Part shown: positions 1 to 10,796 of the stretch, piece by piece
Layout: each line of letters starts with the position of its first letter
Position numbering within the stretch: position 1 is the stretch's first letter
Assembly: GCF_964355755.1 (NCBI RefSeq)
Contig: NC_092670.1
Span: 3,497,001-3,561,000 of the forward strand
Source of the DNA: Antedon mediterranea
Lineage: Eukaryota > Echinodermata > Crinoidea > Comatulida > Antedonidae
DNA: 64,000 nt
Reading direction: 5' to 3'
Program-made: the position numbers and the translations under genes
The notes under the pieces: generated by a model
The model's database searches: none
Told to the model about the DNA's origin: nothing
What the model saw: only the letters and a program-made list of their open reading frames with translations

Positions 1-3000
1 AAGAGAAAAAGAAAAAAAAGAAGAAAGGACCGACATCTATAGTGTCATTTGACGATGAAGATTCAGAAAAAAGTTCAACGGAAAATCATCCTTTGTCAAA
101 AAGGAAACCTAAAAGCCAAAAATCATCCCCTTCCAAAAGTGGTACAACCCATATTTCCAACACATCGACAATTCAAAATGTTTATGAATATAAAGGTGAA
201 AGGTTAACTCAGAAAAAAGAAATAGATAAAGGTCAAGAGTTACAGGTCAATGAACGGTTACATGATGGTTCTTTCGATGCTGGAACGTCAGAGGCTATTA
301 CTTTAGAAGATACAACGCCAACAAACTCTATTCCAATAAATTTTAAGACCTCATTGCATCCATCCCATTCAGACAATATTATAACTAACCAATCACATCT
401 TTCCACTTCTTTTCCCGGGAAAACTCCACCTTCAACTCCATATGATTCATCGCTTCTCTCTCAATACGAGAAGATGGACTCTGATTATATTTCAAGAAAA
501 CTACAGGCTGGCGATACACAATCTTCACAGCAAAATTCAGATGAATTTGAAGGGTCTGAGGAAGTAGTTCCAACGGAGACGCAAAAAAGCGTTTTAGTAA
601 ATGGAGAAGTTGTTCATTTGAGAGCTTCCAGCCAAGATGGGTTATTCCAAGTGTTTGGTGAAGATGGACCTGGTGATTTAATACCATTATCACAAGATGC
701 TGCCACAACAGGTAAAACTATTCTTCCCAAATACTCCCCTTCATTTTGCTTCCTTAATTAAAGACTGAATGTTCTTAGCCAGCTCATTATTTAGTTACTA
801 TTTAGCAAACATGAACAACATTTAATGATTTATCCTATATTGTTTCGCTTTAAAGAATCCTGGGTTAGATATTTTAGCAATTTGTTTAATGTTTCGTAAC
901 ATTGTTAGTGTAGTTTAGTTTAAAAGTGTTTGTATCTTGTATGTGTTGTTTGTCTATGTGTTGAGTTTACTGTTGGATGGGAATAGAAATAATTATTTAG
1001 GTACTATCTAGCAAACATGAACAACATTTTATTATGTTTCGTGGTGGCTTTGAAGGCCACTTTAACATAGCCTTTTCTTTCTAATGTAATAAATGTTATT
1101 CGATTATTTACATTTTTTTTTTTTTTAGAGGATACGCAATCGAATGATTCAAGCATGTTGGGGTTTGGCATTGAAACAGAAAGTGCTACAATGGGAGTTG
1201 CACTTGCTCAGAAAGGTCTTCAGTTAAAGTAAATTATACAACATTTGTTTTTTCATTTACCATATTCTTTTCTATTTAATGTACATAGAAATATCTGGGT
1301 TTTTTTTGGGTTTTTTTGGTCAATTTGAGTGAATTTAAATAGTGTTCTTTTATTTATTTTTTTTATTTAGGTTGCCAAAGTTTCTAGAAAATTCTACACT
1401 ACCTTCACCAGAATATGAATCAATGTCCACTGGTAATTATCAGTTTAATTCTGATTGCTAAAGTTAATCATTCTAATAAGACTTGTATGAATTCTTCCTA
1501 TTTTGAACTGCAAGTTTGGAATTAAAAGTTATTGTACAAATTGATATTAAAATTGTGTCTTATTTTAGATGATTTGAAGCAAGCGTTAATGTCTATAATG
1601 ATGCGTAAAGATGAAGTTGAAGACCAGAATAAGTGAGAAAAATATTTTTTTTCTGTTATTTGTCATTCAATGATTTATTCTATATTATTTCGCTTTAAAG
1701 AATCCTGGGTTAGATATTTCTAGCAATTCTTGTATATTTTGTAAAATTGTAGTAGTTTGGTTAAAAATGTTTGTATTTTATATGTGTTGAGTGGTGAATC
1801 TTGAGTTTACTGTTTGATGGGAAAGAGTGTTACATGACAATTCATTTCATTATTTTTAAAAATGAATTACTATTTACGTTTTAAACTTGATTTGTAGATC
1901 ATTACGAGTGTTACTTGACAGTGAAATGGAGCATACAGCTAAGTTACGAGCCGAGTTGGACGAACTTAAGAAAGATTACGATGACCAGGAGGAACAAAGT
2001 TACTCAAAAATTCAAAATCTTACGAGGTGATATAGAACTATCAAATTTAAGATTGGGGTTGACATTTTAGTTTGCATATTGAGACTGGGTTACATACAGT
2101 ATCATCCAGTTACTAAAAACATTTATTAACATATAAACAGTATGTTCATGGAATGTATTTACACGAATATAACTGTATAACATTAAAATTAATGTTTCTT
2201 CTGTTTTTCATAACTATACTTTTGCTCGCTGATAATGTATACATTAAAAAATAACCAATTATCTACAGTTGCCCTTTTTTATCATAATTCTGTTTTTTGT
2301 AATTCGCAGAGATAATGAAATGCTCAAACATCAACTGAAGAAGTATGTTGGAGCTGTACAGATGTTGCAGAGAAAAGGCTCTTCATCACTTGATGGTAAG
2401 TCAGGCATGTTGTTCTGCTACAGTATTCTATACCCAGTGTGACACACTCAAGATGTATGCTGTTTACAATTGACCTATGACCTTAAGACTTAATAGGAAG
2501 TCATACTCTTTATTGCTGATCTTTAGAAACACTTAACTCCAAAGTCTAATTACTACAAAATCTGTGTATACGGAAAAAGCTAAATCAAAACGAAAAAGAA
2601 AACAGCCAGAGTGAAGTAGCAAAATAACTCTAAGGTTAATGAATAATATATAATATGTATAGATAAAACATTCTTTCTATTAAAACTATATAATAAAACT
2701 ATAGTCAAATTATTATTATTACACAGGAATCAAGGGTATTAGAAAGGATGACCTTCAACCTCTGATCCCTGACCCTAAGCCTCCTCTTGTAGATTACAGG
2801 TAAGTTTGATCTGTTTTGATGTTGTAATGGATTTTGTTTTTTTGTTCTTCCAAATGTTTCTGTATTGCAATCAAATCTTTCCACTTCTTTTCCCGGGAAA
2901 ATTTAATTGCATCTTTGAATCTGCGTTTTATTTATAGTGAGCAGTCAGCGGAGTATGAACGTAAGCTGATCCAGGTTGCAGAGATGCACGGAGAACTGAT

Positions 3001-5031
3001 GGAGTTCAATGATCACCTTTCGCGAGTACTTAAAGCAAAAGAAAACCTAATTCAAAGACTTAAATCTGAATTAGTAGATCTTAGAGGACCGGTAAGTTTA
3101 ATCATGTGAATGCACTTCATATATAACTATTAATAAATTACCATCAACGGTCATAAAATCTAACTCAATCAACCAGTTCCATTCAAGGTTGGAAAAACAC
3201 TTGTCTAATTCTTTCAGTTTGCCCCCTGTAGTAGACATAGAAATATATATATAATCAAGTATAATATGTAGTGTTGTCTCTTAGCACTTACTTACGAACA
3301 TATTTACTTTTTTCAGTTACCAGATCAGACCTCAATATCAGAAGATGTCAATTGTCAAGAACCTGACACGTAAGAAAAGTTTAAAGTTAACTTAAACTTA
3401 AAGACCAAAATATGCTATAACTGTTAAAATTGTAAATGTCTTGTTGTACATACGCTGTAATGAGAACTATCTTTTTCAGAGCATCTTTGACAGGTCCTGG
3501 AAGACCATTAATCAATCTTTGGATTCCCTCAGCATTCATCAAAGGAAGAAGCAAGGATACATTTCATGTTTATCAGGTAAATGCAGCCTTCCTAAATGAG
3601 ACTTCTCCCACACAGTACACAGCCCCTCCCACATGATATAGCTCCTCCCACATATGATTTGGCTCTTATCACACAGTATGACTCACATAGGATATGGCTC
3701 CTCCAACACAGTATATGGCTCCTCTCACACAGTAGGATATGGCTCCTCCCACACAATAGGATATGGCTCCTCCCACACAGTAGGATATGGCTCCTCCCAC
3801 ACAGTACATGGCTCCTCTCACACAGTATATGGCTCCTCCCACACAGTATATGGCTCCTTCCATACAGTATATGACTCCACCCACATAGTATATATACTGA
3901 GTGTATGTCTTTTTCACAGATAGATGTGGTATGGTCCTCCCTCTAAAGATCTCAATAATTTATGCCGTCAAAACCTACCAAACTTTTAATTCATCCCATT
4001 TTGTAATCCATGTACTGCAAATAATGACTCATTAAAGTCTAAAGCTCTGTCTACACTATCAAACTTTATGTGATAAAAACATGTGATTTGCCCATAATAT
4101 ATGGACATGATGATGTCATACCATTACCATATTTGGGCATATCACTACCATATTTGGGCACACCACCCTTTTGTTGTCAAACTAGTTTGATAGCGTGAGC
4201 AGTGACAGAGCTTAATATTTGTTGTTGTTGTTTTGCCTTTTCAGGTTTACATTCGAATACGGGATGAGGAATGGAATATTTACAGAAGATATACACAATT
4301 TAGAGAATTCCACAACAAAATAAGGAAGAGCAATCCTGTAATTAATAAATTTGACTTCCCACCAAAGAAAGCAGTTGGAAACAAGGTAATGACTATGATT
4401 ATGATTTTGACAATGATGTGATAAGCTGATGTTGATTATGATGATGATGTCTGAGAGAGAGTAACTATTTTGATTATGGTGAAGAGACTGAAGAACAAAT
4501 TGGAATAAATGCCAGAATGATGTTGTTATTCTGTTTAGGAAGCAAAATTTGTTGAAAGCCGTCGCAAACTTCTCCAAAACTACCTCCGACATGTAATCAA
4601 TCATTATCTTCAAAATTGTGCTGAATTAACGCAAGAACCTTGCAAGGCCACGCTACTTAAGTTTCTACCATTTTTTGGGTAAGTCTAACAACAGCAACAT
4701 CCTCACAACTATCTTCTGTTGATAACACATTATATGGAAAACTGTATCTTACTAATATTGTACCTAGGAATCATTTTTTCACTTTACATACAAATCTAGA
4801 CTAAATATTTTTGCATACATAGCGTTTCATACGTATAATACTTAATAACTGGAATAAAAATAAAAACATTGGCTGGTGGACTAACAACATAAACAAGACA
4901 ATAACTAGATACTTTTGTTTGTGAATAGTGATCCAGTTACAAAACCTAAAAAGCAAGAAAGACCAAGATCATCATTGTTATCTGGCAGAACTACTGCAGC
5001 AGTAGCAGAGAATTCATATGAAGGTTTCTGA
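1..5031 (+). CDS. SNX29: SNX29-type sorting nexin, 3' part (coiled coil + PX), 5' end outside window
   Basis: Likely a phosphoinositide-binding endosomal sorting nexin. Thirteen exons join in frame: <3-711, 1129-1228, 1371-1432, 1569-1632, 1898-2026, 2310-2395, 2727-2799, 2938-3091, 3317-3369, 3480-3576, 4245-4385, 4539-4678, 4929-5031, all with GT-AG introns. The first exon opens with a lysine run followed by [10 protein letters not shown], which I recognise from SNX29. Exons from 1569 to 3091 encode a charged coiled coil ([25 protein letters not shown]). Exons 3480-4678 encode the PX domain, with RRYTQF (phosphoinositide-binding Arg), the [10 protein letters not shown] loop and [13 protein letters not shown]. 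The tail ends ENSYEGF-stop. The N-terminal RUN domain known for this family must lie left of the window. The family is clear from motif order; the lipid specificity is not visible in the sequence. Confidence 0.93.
829..1815 (+). repeat. Diverged intronic direct repeat in two SNX29 introns
   Basis: A block at about 829-975 in the first visible intron recurs at about 1666-1815 in the fourth. Both share TTTCGCTTTAAAGAATCC, TGGGTTAGATATTT, a TATGTGTTG stretch and GAGTTTACTGTT(T/G)GATGGGAA. The copies differ by substitutions and small indels, so this is an older duplication or two copies of a dispersed repeat. No coding potential is seen. Confidence 0.7.
3601..3890 (+). repeat. 24-bp-type minisatellite, SNX29 intron
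   Basis: About a dozen imperfect units of the type CACACAGTAGGATATGGCTC followed by CTCC lie between exons 3480-3576 and 4245-4385. Units vary from about 17 to 24 bp. Long open frames here are a by-product of the unit length, not genes. Confidence 0.9.
4041..4214. mobile_element. MITE-like element, CTAAAGCTCTGTCTACACT family, copy 1
   Basis: Short inverted-repeat element. It begins AAAGCTCTGTCTACACTATC and ends with a degraded complement (TTTGATAGCGTGAGCAGTGACAGAGCTT). Its core has GTGATTTGCCCATA, ATATGGACATGATGATGTCA and two copies of ACCATATTTGGGCAT. It ends about 30 bp before the 3' splice site of the PX exon at 4245. Five more copies of the family lie in the window. Confidence 0.8.
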
Positions 5032-5375
5032 TTGGTCAGAGGTTTATCAAAAGCAGCAGCAGAGAATTCATATGAAGGTTTCTGATTAGTCAGTGGTTAT
5101 CAAAAGCAGCAGCAGAGAATTCATATGAAGGTTTCTGATTGGTCATTAGTTATCAAAAGCAGCAGCAGATAATTCATATGAAGGTTTCTGATTGGTCATT
5201 AGTTATTAAAAGCAGCAGCAGAGAATTCATAGAAGGTTTCTGATTGGTCATTAGTTATCAAATGCAGCAGCAGATAATTCATATGAAGGTTTCTGATTGG
5301 TCAGTAGTTATCAAATGCAGCAGCAGACAATTCATATGAAGGTTTCTGATTGGTCATTAATAGTACTTATCAATA
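4994..5375 (+). repeat. Stop-codon minisatellite at the SNX29 3' end
   Basis: About seven units of about 54 bp, each with AGCAGCAGCAGAGAATTC, ATATGAAGGTTTCTGATTGG and TTATCAAA. The first unit is the last coding stretch itself ([14 protein letters not shown]), so the unit runs from the last codons through the TGA into the 3' UTR. Confidence 0.9.
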
Positions 5376-5432
5376 ATGTCTTTTTAACTAACTGTATGCA
5401 TTTGAGGACATTGGGATGTGTATGTACTTTCT

Positions 5433-5600
5433 AAAGCCTTACATTATCAAACTTTATGTGACAAAATAAATGTGATGTACCCATATAATGATGATGTCAT
5501 ATCACTACCATATTTAGGAATATCACTACCATATTTAGGAATATCACTACCATATTTAGGAATATCACTACCACACTATTTTGATAGTGTAGACAGAGCT
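5433..5600. mobile_element. MITE-like element, same family, copy 2 with internal array
   Basis: Starts AAAGCCTTACATTATCAAAC and ends TTTTGATAGTGTAGACAGAG followed by CT. The interior TATCACTACCATATTTAGGAA is repeated about four times at 5500-5575, a small minisatellite grown inside the element. It lies in the SNX29 3' UTR or just beyond. Confidence 0.78.
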
Positions 5601-5910
5601 ACAGTCGATTCCTGGACACTCTTTTGCTCGATTCTAGGTTTGACACAATCTGCATATATCTGCAAATCCTGTTTTGACAAGTGTTTTGAGAATCACTATA
5701 CGTATGGTATATGCATTGTACAGAACTATTACACTGTCTATTTGAAATGGTGCTTAAAACTGACTATTTATTACTATTATTATTTCTGATTATGCAGACA
5801 CAATGTGAAACTTGTGCACTTTCCATTCCAGCATGCTGTTTCTTCTGGTGTAGCCTACAGAACATCATACCAACTTGAATTATGATTATTAGCTGTACAT
5901 TAAAATATGT

Positions 5911-5916
5911 AATAAA
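5911..5916 (+). terminator. Candidate poly(A) signal for SNX29
   Basis: AATAAA about 880 bp after the stop codon, the first clean hexamer after the minisatellite and MITE. Candidate only. Confidence 0.45.
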
Positions 5917-7770
5917 TGTATCTGTACTTTAATGATTACAATTAATAACTATGTACAAAATAGGTACTGTAATAAAAAAAAATCATTCCCTATTTTTTTC
6001 CAATTTGTATAAATGTTTCTCCTGAAATGTGCAAAAATGAAAAATCCTTTTAGTAAGTTTCTCATCCTCCAACCGATATGTACTGTAGAAATATTTTAAC
6101 TGTACACACTGACATTAGTGCTCTAATGCTTCCTTCAGTACAGCAATATTGTCTAATAGTGCCCTGTGCCCCAATGATTAAGTAATGTTAATTCCAATAG
6201 TACGTTTTCTATCCTGCAACATAGGAAATTTAGCACCAGCCATTTAAAACCTGTAAATGCACTAATGTTCCTAAGGTGCAGCAATATTGTCTAATAGTGC
6301 TTGTGGCCCAATGATTGTTTTAATAATAACTTTATTGTTTAATTTTAAAAGGTTATTACTATCACAGTGTGTTAATGTAAACGTATTTTAAACCAAATCA
6401 AGATTTATGAATATTAATTGGTTGCTTATGAATATGTATATTATCCTAGAAAGATTATAACTTGTGGGCTGCTATATTTTAATGTTTACTTTCAAGAAAG
6501 AATGCTTATATCAATATATTTTTATATAATTTCTATTTCATTTACAAAGGAATTTTATATTTACAATTTTACCTGTAGTAAGTTGTTGTATATATTATTA
6601 CACATATATTTCCAACAGTATAAAATGTGTGTTTACTGTAACTATAGGCACAGAACAGGTAGAGATTATACCAACATATTTATCAGTTAATGTATTATGA
6701 AAAGTGTAAATCAACAGGAGGCAATTACTGAAAATATGACAATGCTGTGGGTATCAGTGGCTTGATCTCAATGGAGTATATAATGAAGTTGAATTTATAC
6801 ACCTGTGTTTAATTTGAGTTGTTAGGGGTTTTCAATTTGGGGTATACATGTTTTAATCATCGGACAATCAATTTTAAAGGTGCTTTTAGTATGTCAAAGT
6901 TTATGAAAGGGGATTGACATTTAAATATCAACAAACATCTGTACTATATAATTATGAAACAAAATAAAGGAATATTTTATCCAATAAGCAGCTATTCATG
7001 TTTTAAATGACACGGTATATATTATTATGTGCAATGGGTTCAAAAGGCGGGGGAAAAGTTGAGTAGAATCCATTTAACATCTTGATCTTGTTTCCGTATT
7101 TCCACTTTATTTAATTCCTATTTCCAGGATTTCAATAGTTTATTGACCATTTCTTTACTATCACAACTCAATTTCTGGTTCCAACTAAATAAATAAAAAC
7201 TTTATTGTCCATCTACCCAGTTTGTCCATCCATGGCTTTTCTAACAATAACATAGCCTTCTATTCCCCTACTGTGTTGATTTTCATCCAAAAACAGCTAT
7301 TTTTTATACTGCCATATTTATTTATGACCTACTTTCACAGATTGAAGTGTGTGCAACTGTTTAAAAAGTATTAAATTAAAACTTCTAGTGTTTACTTATT
7401 TGTTTTATGGGGGTACACGGTACAAAGGTACACCTCAAAACCGGATCCAATTAGAATTGAGCAACCCTGCTATCGTCTGACGTCATCACCAACTTGTCAT
7501 CTGACGACTTAGGTAATTGTTGTATACCTGTGAGAACTCTACTTACGATAAAACAGGGTTGGTGGCGCTGTTTAGCAAGTTGTCAAAATAAAACTACTTT
7601 ATCTATTTTTATCTCTGACGAAATTAGTCTCGTGAGTGAAATTTCCCAAGTTTGGTCGCGGTTAAAAGTCTCTCTTTTCTGAGGCGTGTATTGCAGAGCT
7701 ACACTAAAGGCTTGAGGCTAAGTACTTTACTTGTTTTTCTTGCATACTTACTTACCAGATACAGTCAAAA
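5917..7770. other. Intergenic: SNX29 to histidine-rich gene
   Basis: AT-rich DNA with no recognised gene. A weak direct repeat is present: GCAATATTGTCTAATAGTGC occurs near 6143 and 6282 with similar flanks. The last 300 bp before 7771 are richer in CG and include TGACGTCATCACC near 7478 (a CRE-like site), so they probably hold the promoter and 5' UTR of the next gene. Confidence 0.6.
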
Positions 7771-9363
7771 ATGCATCACCATCATAAAGAGGAAAAACGG
7801 GCTCTGCGGGTAAGACCACGAATATACCTAGCTATTCTAGGCCTAGCTAGATAGTAGAAGAAGTAGTTTTTAGAGAAGCATGTTGTTTCAGTGTGTATGA
7901 TTGATGTTGCCGGTTGCCGACTGCCGAAGTTGTAGGTTTGAAAATAGAAAACTGAGGCTGAAAGATTCTGAACCAGACATCCTCCCTTATCAAAGAGGAT
8001 GGTTTGATATGTGCATTCAGAATAAGCTTACAATATATTATTTATAGACTACTGTACGTTGTCTTTGATGAATATCAGTGCGACAACACTGACTGAGAAA
8101 CAAATAAAAAAATGTGACATTAAATTTAAACGAAAATATTGTATTTTCAAAAATGTCTTTTTACTAAATTATTACTCATATGATATTCATAACTACTTAA
8201 ATGTAAATATATAATTTTTTTTATACTGTATGAAGAATTGTACTAAAACAGACTTTTTATTGAATTGACAGCAAGAAGCTCGTGCTGAACGCCAAGAACA
8301 CAGGCTCCACAATAAAGCCGTCCACGCTGCCGTGCATGGTAACTATGCCAAGGCTGCAGAGTTAGAGGTAAACAGCTAAAAGAATCATTATGCCACCACC
8401 TACATTGGGTACAGACTAGAAAGAGAACATCCACATATTTTGTGGAAATATTTTAACCCCACACATACCGAGAAAACAAGGTTTTGTAGACCAGCAATCC
8501 TCATAAAACTAATCCTAATCTTACAGATTCCGGAAAGATGTATTTCTGCTGTACCTGCAGTGTATTAATATATTATTCAAATTTCTTTATACCCGTGCAG
8601 CACCAAACATGTTGACAATGACGCACTTGAAAATAAAATTTATATTTAACACAATACTAAAATATTGTGTTTTGTTTTGTAGGTTCGAGCAGCTGGAGCT
8701 CATCACCGAGCAAATGAAGCTGGATATCGTGCTGACGTTGCACACCACAAGAGTCATGTCCATCACCATGTACCCCCTCCTGTGCATCACCATCATGTTC
8801 CCCCTCCTGTACATCACCATCATGTTCCCCCTCCTGTACATCACCATCATGTACCCCCTCCTGTGCATCACCATCATGTGCCCCCACCACGTCATCACTC
8901 ACCACATGTGACTGTTGTACATGTAAGTAAAATATCCAATATAGATTTATATAAAGGCTTAAGCTAACACTAGTATTTAATATGAATTTCCCAAATAATG
9001 TTTTAAAAATTGATATATTATTTTCTTGCAGCATCATCATGAAACTCCTTCAGGCTACCCTACTGGTCCAGCACCACCCCCAGCTCATCCTCCTCCTGCT
9101 TACACCCCAACACCAGGCTATCCACAACCCCCTGCACCAGGCTATCCACAACCCCCTACACAAGGTTATCCTCCACCAAGTGCACCAGGATATCCCCCTG
9201 CAGCAGGATACCCACCTGCCTCAGGTAAGATGTTTGCAAGTATACATACTGTATTGATGCCTACACATTTAAGAACATTTAGTTTCTACAATGTGCCAAA
9301 AATGACATTAACGTTTCTTTTTGTTTTTTTATAGGTAGTACATATGGAAACCCTTACCAGTAA
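7771..9363 (+). CDS. Small histidine/proline-rich protein with YPP tail, unknown function
   Basis: Five exons join in frame: 7771-7809, 8272-8367, 8683-8922, 9032-9224, 9335-9363 (about 198 aa), all with GT-AG introns. The start ATG encodes MHHHHKEEKRALR. Exons 2-3 give a charged Ala-rich segment (about residues 14-70) likely to be helical, with repeated Ala-His-Arg/Lys motifs. It is followed by five tandem units of the type HHHHVPPPV, then GYPQPP/GYPPPS-type repeats like the XYPPX tails that mediate self-association in other proteins, ending STYGNPYQ. There is no signal peptide and no membrane segment. The histidine clusters could bind metal ions, which is inference. I do not recognise a named family. 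The splice junctions all preserve frame across low-complexity sequence, which supports a real gene. Confidence 0.8.
8761..8892 (+). repeat. Coding 27-bp tandem repeat (HHHHVPPPV)
   Basis: One 24-bp unit (8761-8784) and four 27-bp units (8785, 8812, 8839, 8866) inside exon 3 of the histidine-rich gene. The 27-bp period keeps frame, so copy-number change would lengthen or shorten the His/Pro track by nine residues. Confidence 0.95.
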
Positions 9364-10098
9364 TTGAATTGTGATGAACAGAAGGATAGAAGAAACATAC
9401 TACTAGATAAATTGTAATTATTCCAATGAAGATATACAGTAGTTGTGTGGTATTTTTACATAAAAAAGACCTGTTTAAGTATGTTTGTCACAGAATCAAA
9501 CACAGAATACAACCTTAAAAATGTACTGTAATCATATTGGAATTAAACAAGTAATTTTAATATTCCAAATGTGCACACCTTGACAAAAAGGATTGACTTA
9601 TTAGTTTATTAAACTAGATCCAGTATTATATTTTAAACTAATAATTGTATAATTCAATTATTCATTTTTATATTTCATTTATTACTGAATTATATAACTG
9701 TTATATTACAGTTCTTTCTAAAATTAAAAGACCTTTAATGATTTTTAGCAAGACCACAGGAAATGGTCTCTTGCAATATCTTTTTAATTGAAGAGGAAAA
9801 CTGTAGGCTTATTTTATATAAATTACTTAAATATTTTGTATTATAACAATTTTAGATTTAGAATTATATATAAGCATGTGGATACCATATTTCTGCTTTA
9901 GTAAGATAATTATTTTGATAATTTTATATATAGAATAGAAATTTAAATAATATGTTGATATATTTTTATTTTAAAGAATTGATTCGTTGGTTTTGTCAGG
10001 GCCACATTAAAAAAAATCTATTAATTTGTTAATCAAATAACCATAGAAATGAATAAGATATTGTATAATGTTTGATTCTGTCCAAAAGTCTGTGAGAA

Positions 10099-10104
10099 AT
10101 AAAA
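10099..10104 (+). terminator. Candidate poly(A) signal, histidine-rich gene
   Basis: Overlapping AATAAA hexamers in an AAATAAAATAAAATAAAAG stretch about 735 bp after the stop. The 3' UTR between is very AT-rich. Candidate only. Confidence 0.4.
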
Positions 10105-10796
10105 TAAAATAAAAGTAATATTTGTGAAAGTTGTATACGTTTACCATTTAAATTGCAACATTCCCTTATACAAAAATGTAAAATAAAATAACAAGGAAGG
10201 AATTGTTTGTTTATTATGTGTTCATTCTACTGTGGAGTGTAATTAAATTGCAAACAGTATTTTATTTGTCGTATGTAATTAATTTAAACCAATTTATATA
10301 AGTTTTGCGTACATACATACGCAACGTCCACGCTTCAGTGGTTACACGTACGTAATTTGGACGCTTCCATTATATGGTAGGGTGATTGTATATTGGTTTT
10401 TTACACATATCGGATAATTGAACACAGTTATAGCACAGAAATACGGCACCTTTAATAAATATGGATAATACTCGTTATATAGTACTACTAATTTGGAAGA
10501 CACCAAAGATAGTGTCGAAGAAATAATAAAACAAGTTTTAGCGCCTCCAACATAAAACTAGCAAATAATAGTCTCTCATCATAACATTATTTGTATTTGA
10601 TTACTTTGAAGCGGCTGGAATCACGTCTAATATGTGTACTTTTCGACATCAATTCAGAGAGAGAGATCGAAGGGCGGATCTTCTTTTGCTGCAGAGAGTG
10701 GAATTAATGGTTGGTTGTTTATATTGAATCTTCAAAATGTGAACTATATTGTGAACTTTTACATTGTTATTTGATGTTTGATTAACTTAGATAAGC
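10105..10796. other. Spacer and putative 5' UTR/promoter of the USP gene
   Basis: No reading frame of note. The last 200 bp include a GAGAGAGAG stretch and a less AT-rich segment (10610-10700), suggesting the transcription start lies here. No TATA box or initiator can be assigned with confidence. Confidence 0.35.

Noticed and set aside
3596..3923. Three open frames on both strands in a repeat
   Set aside because: All fall inside the SNX29 intronic minisatellite and read the same units in different frames.
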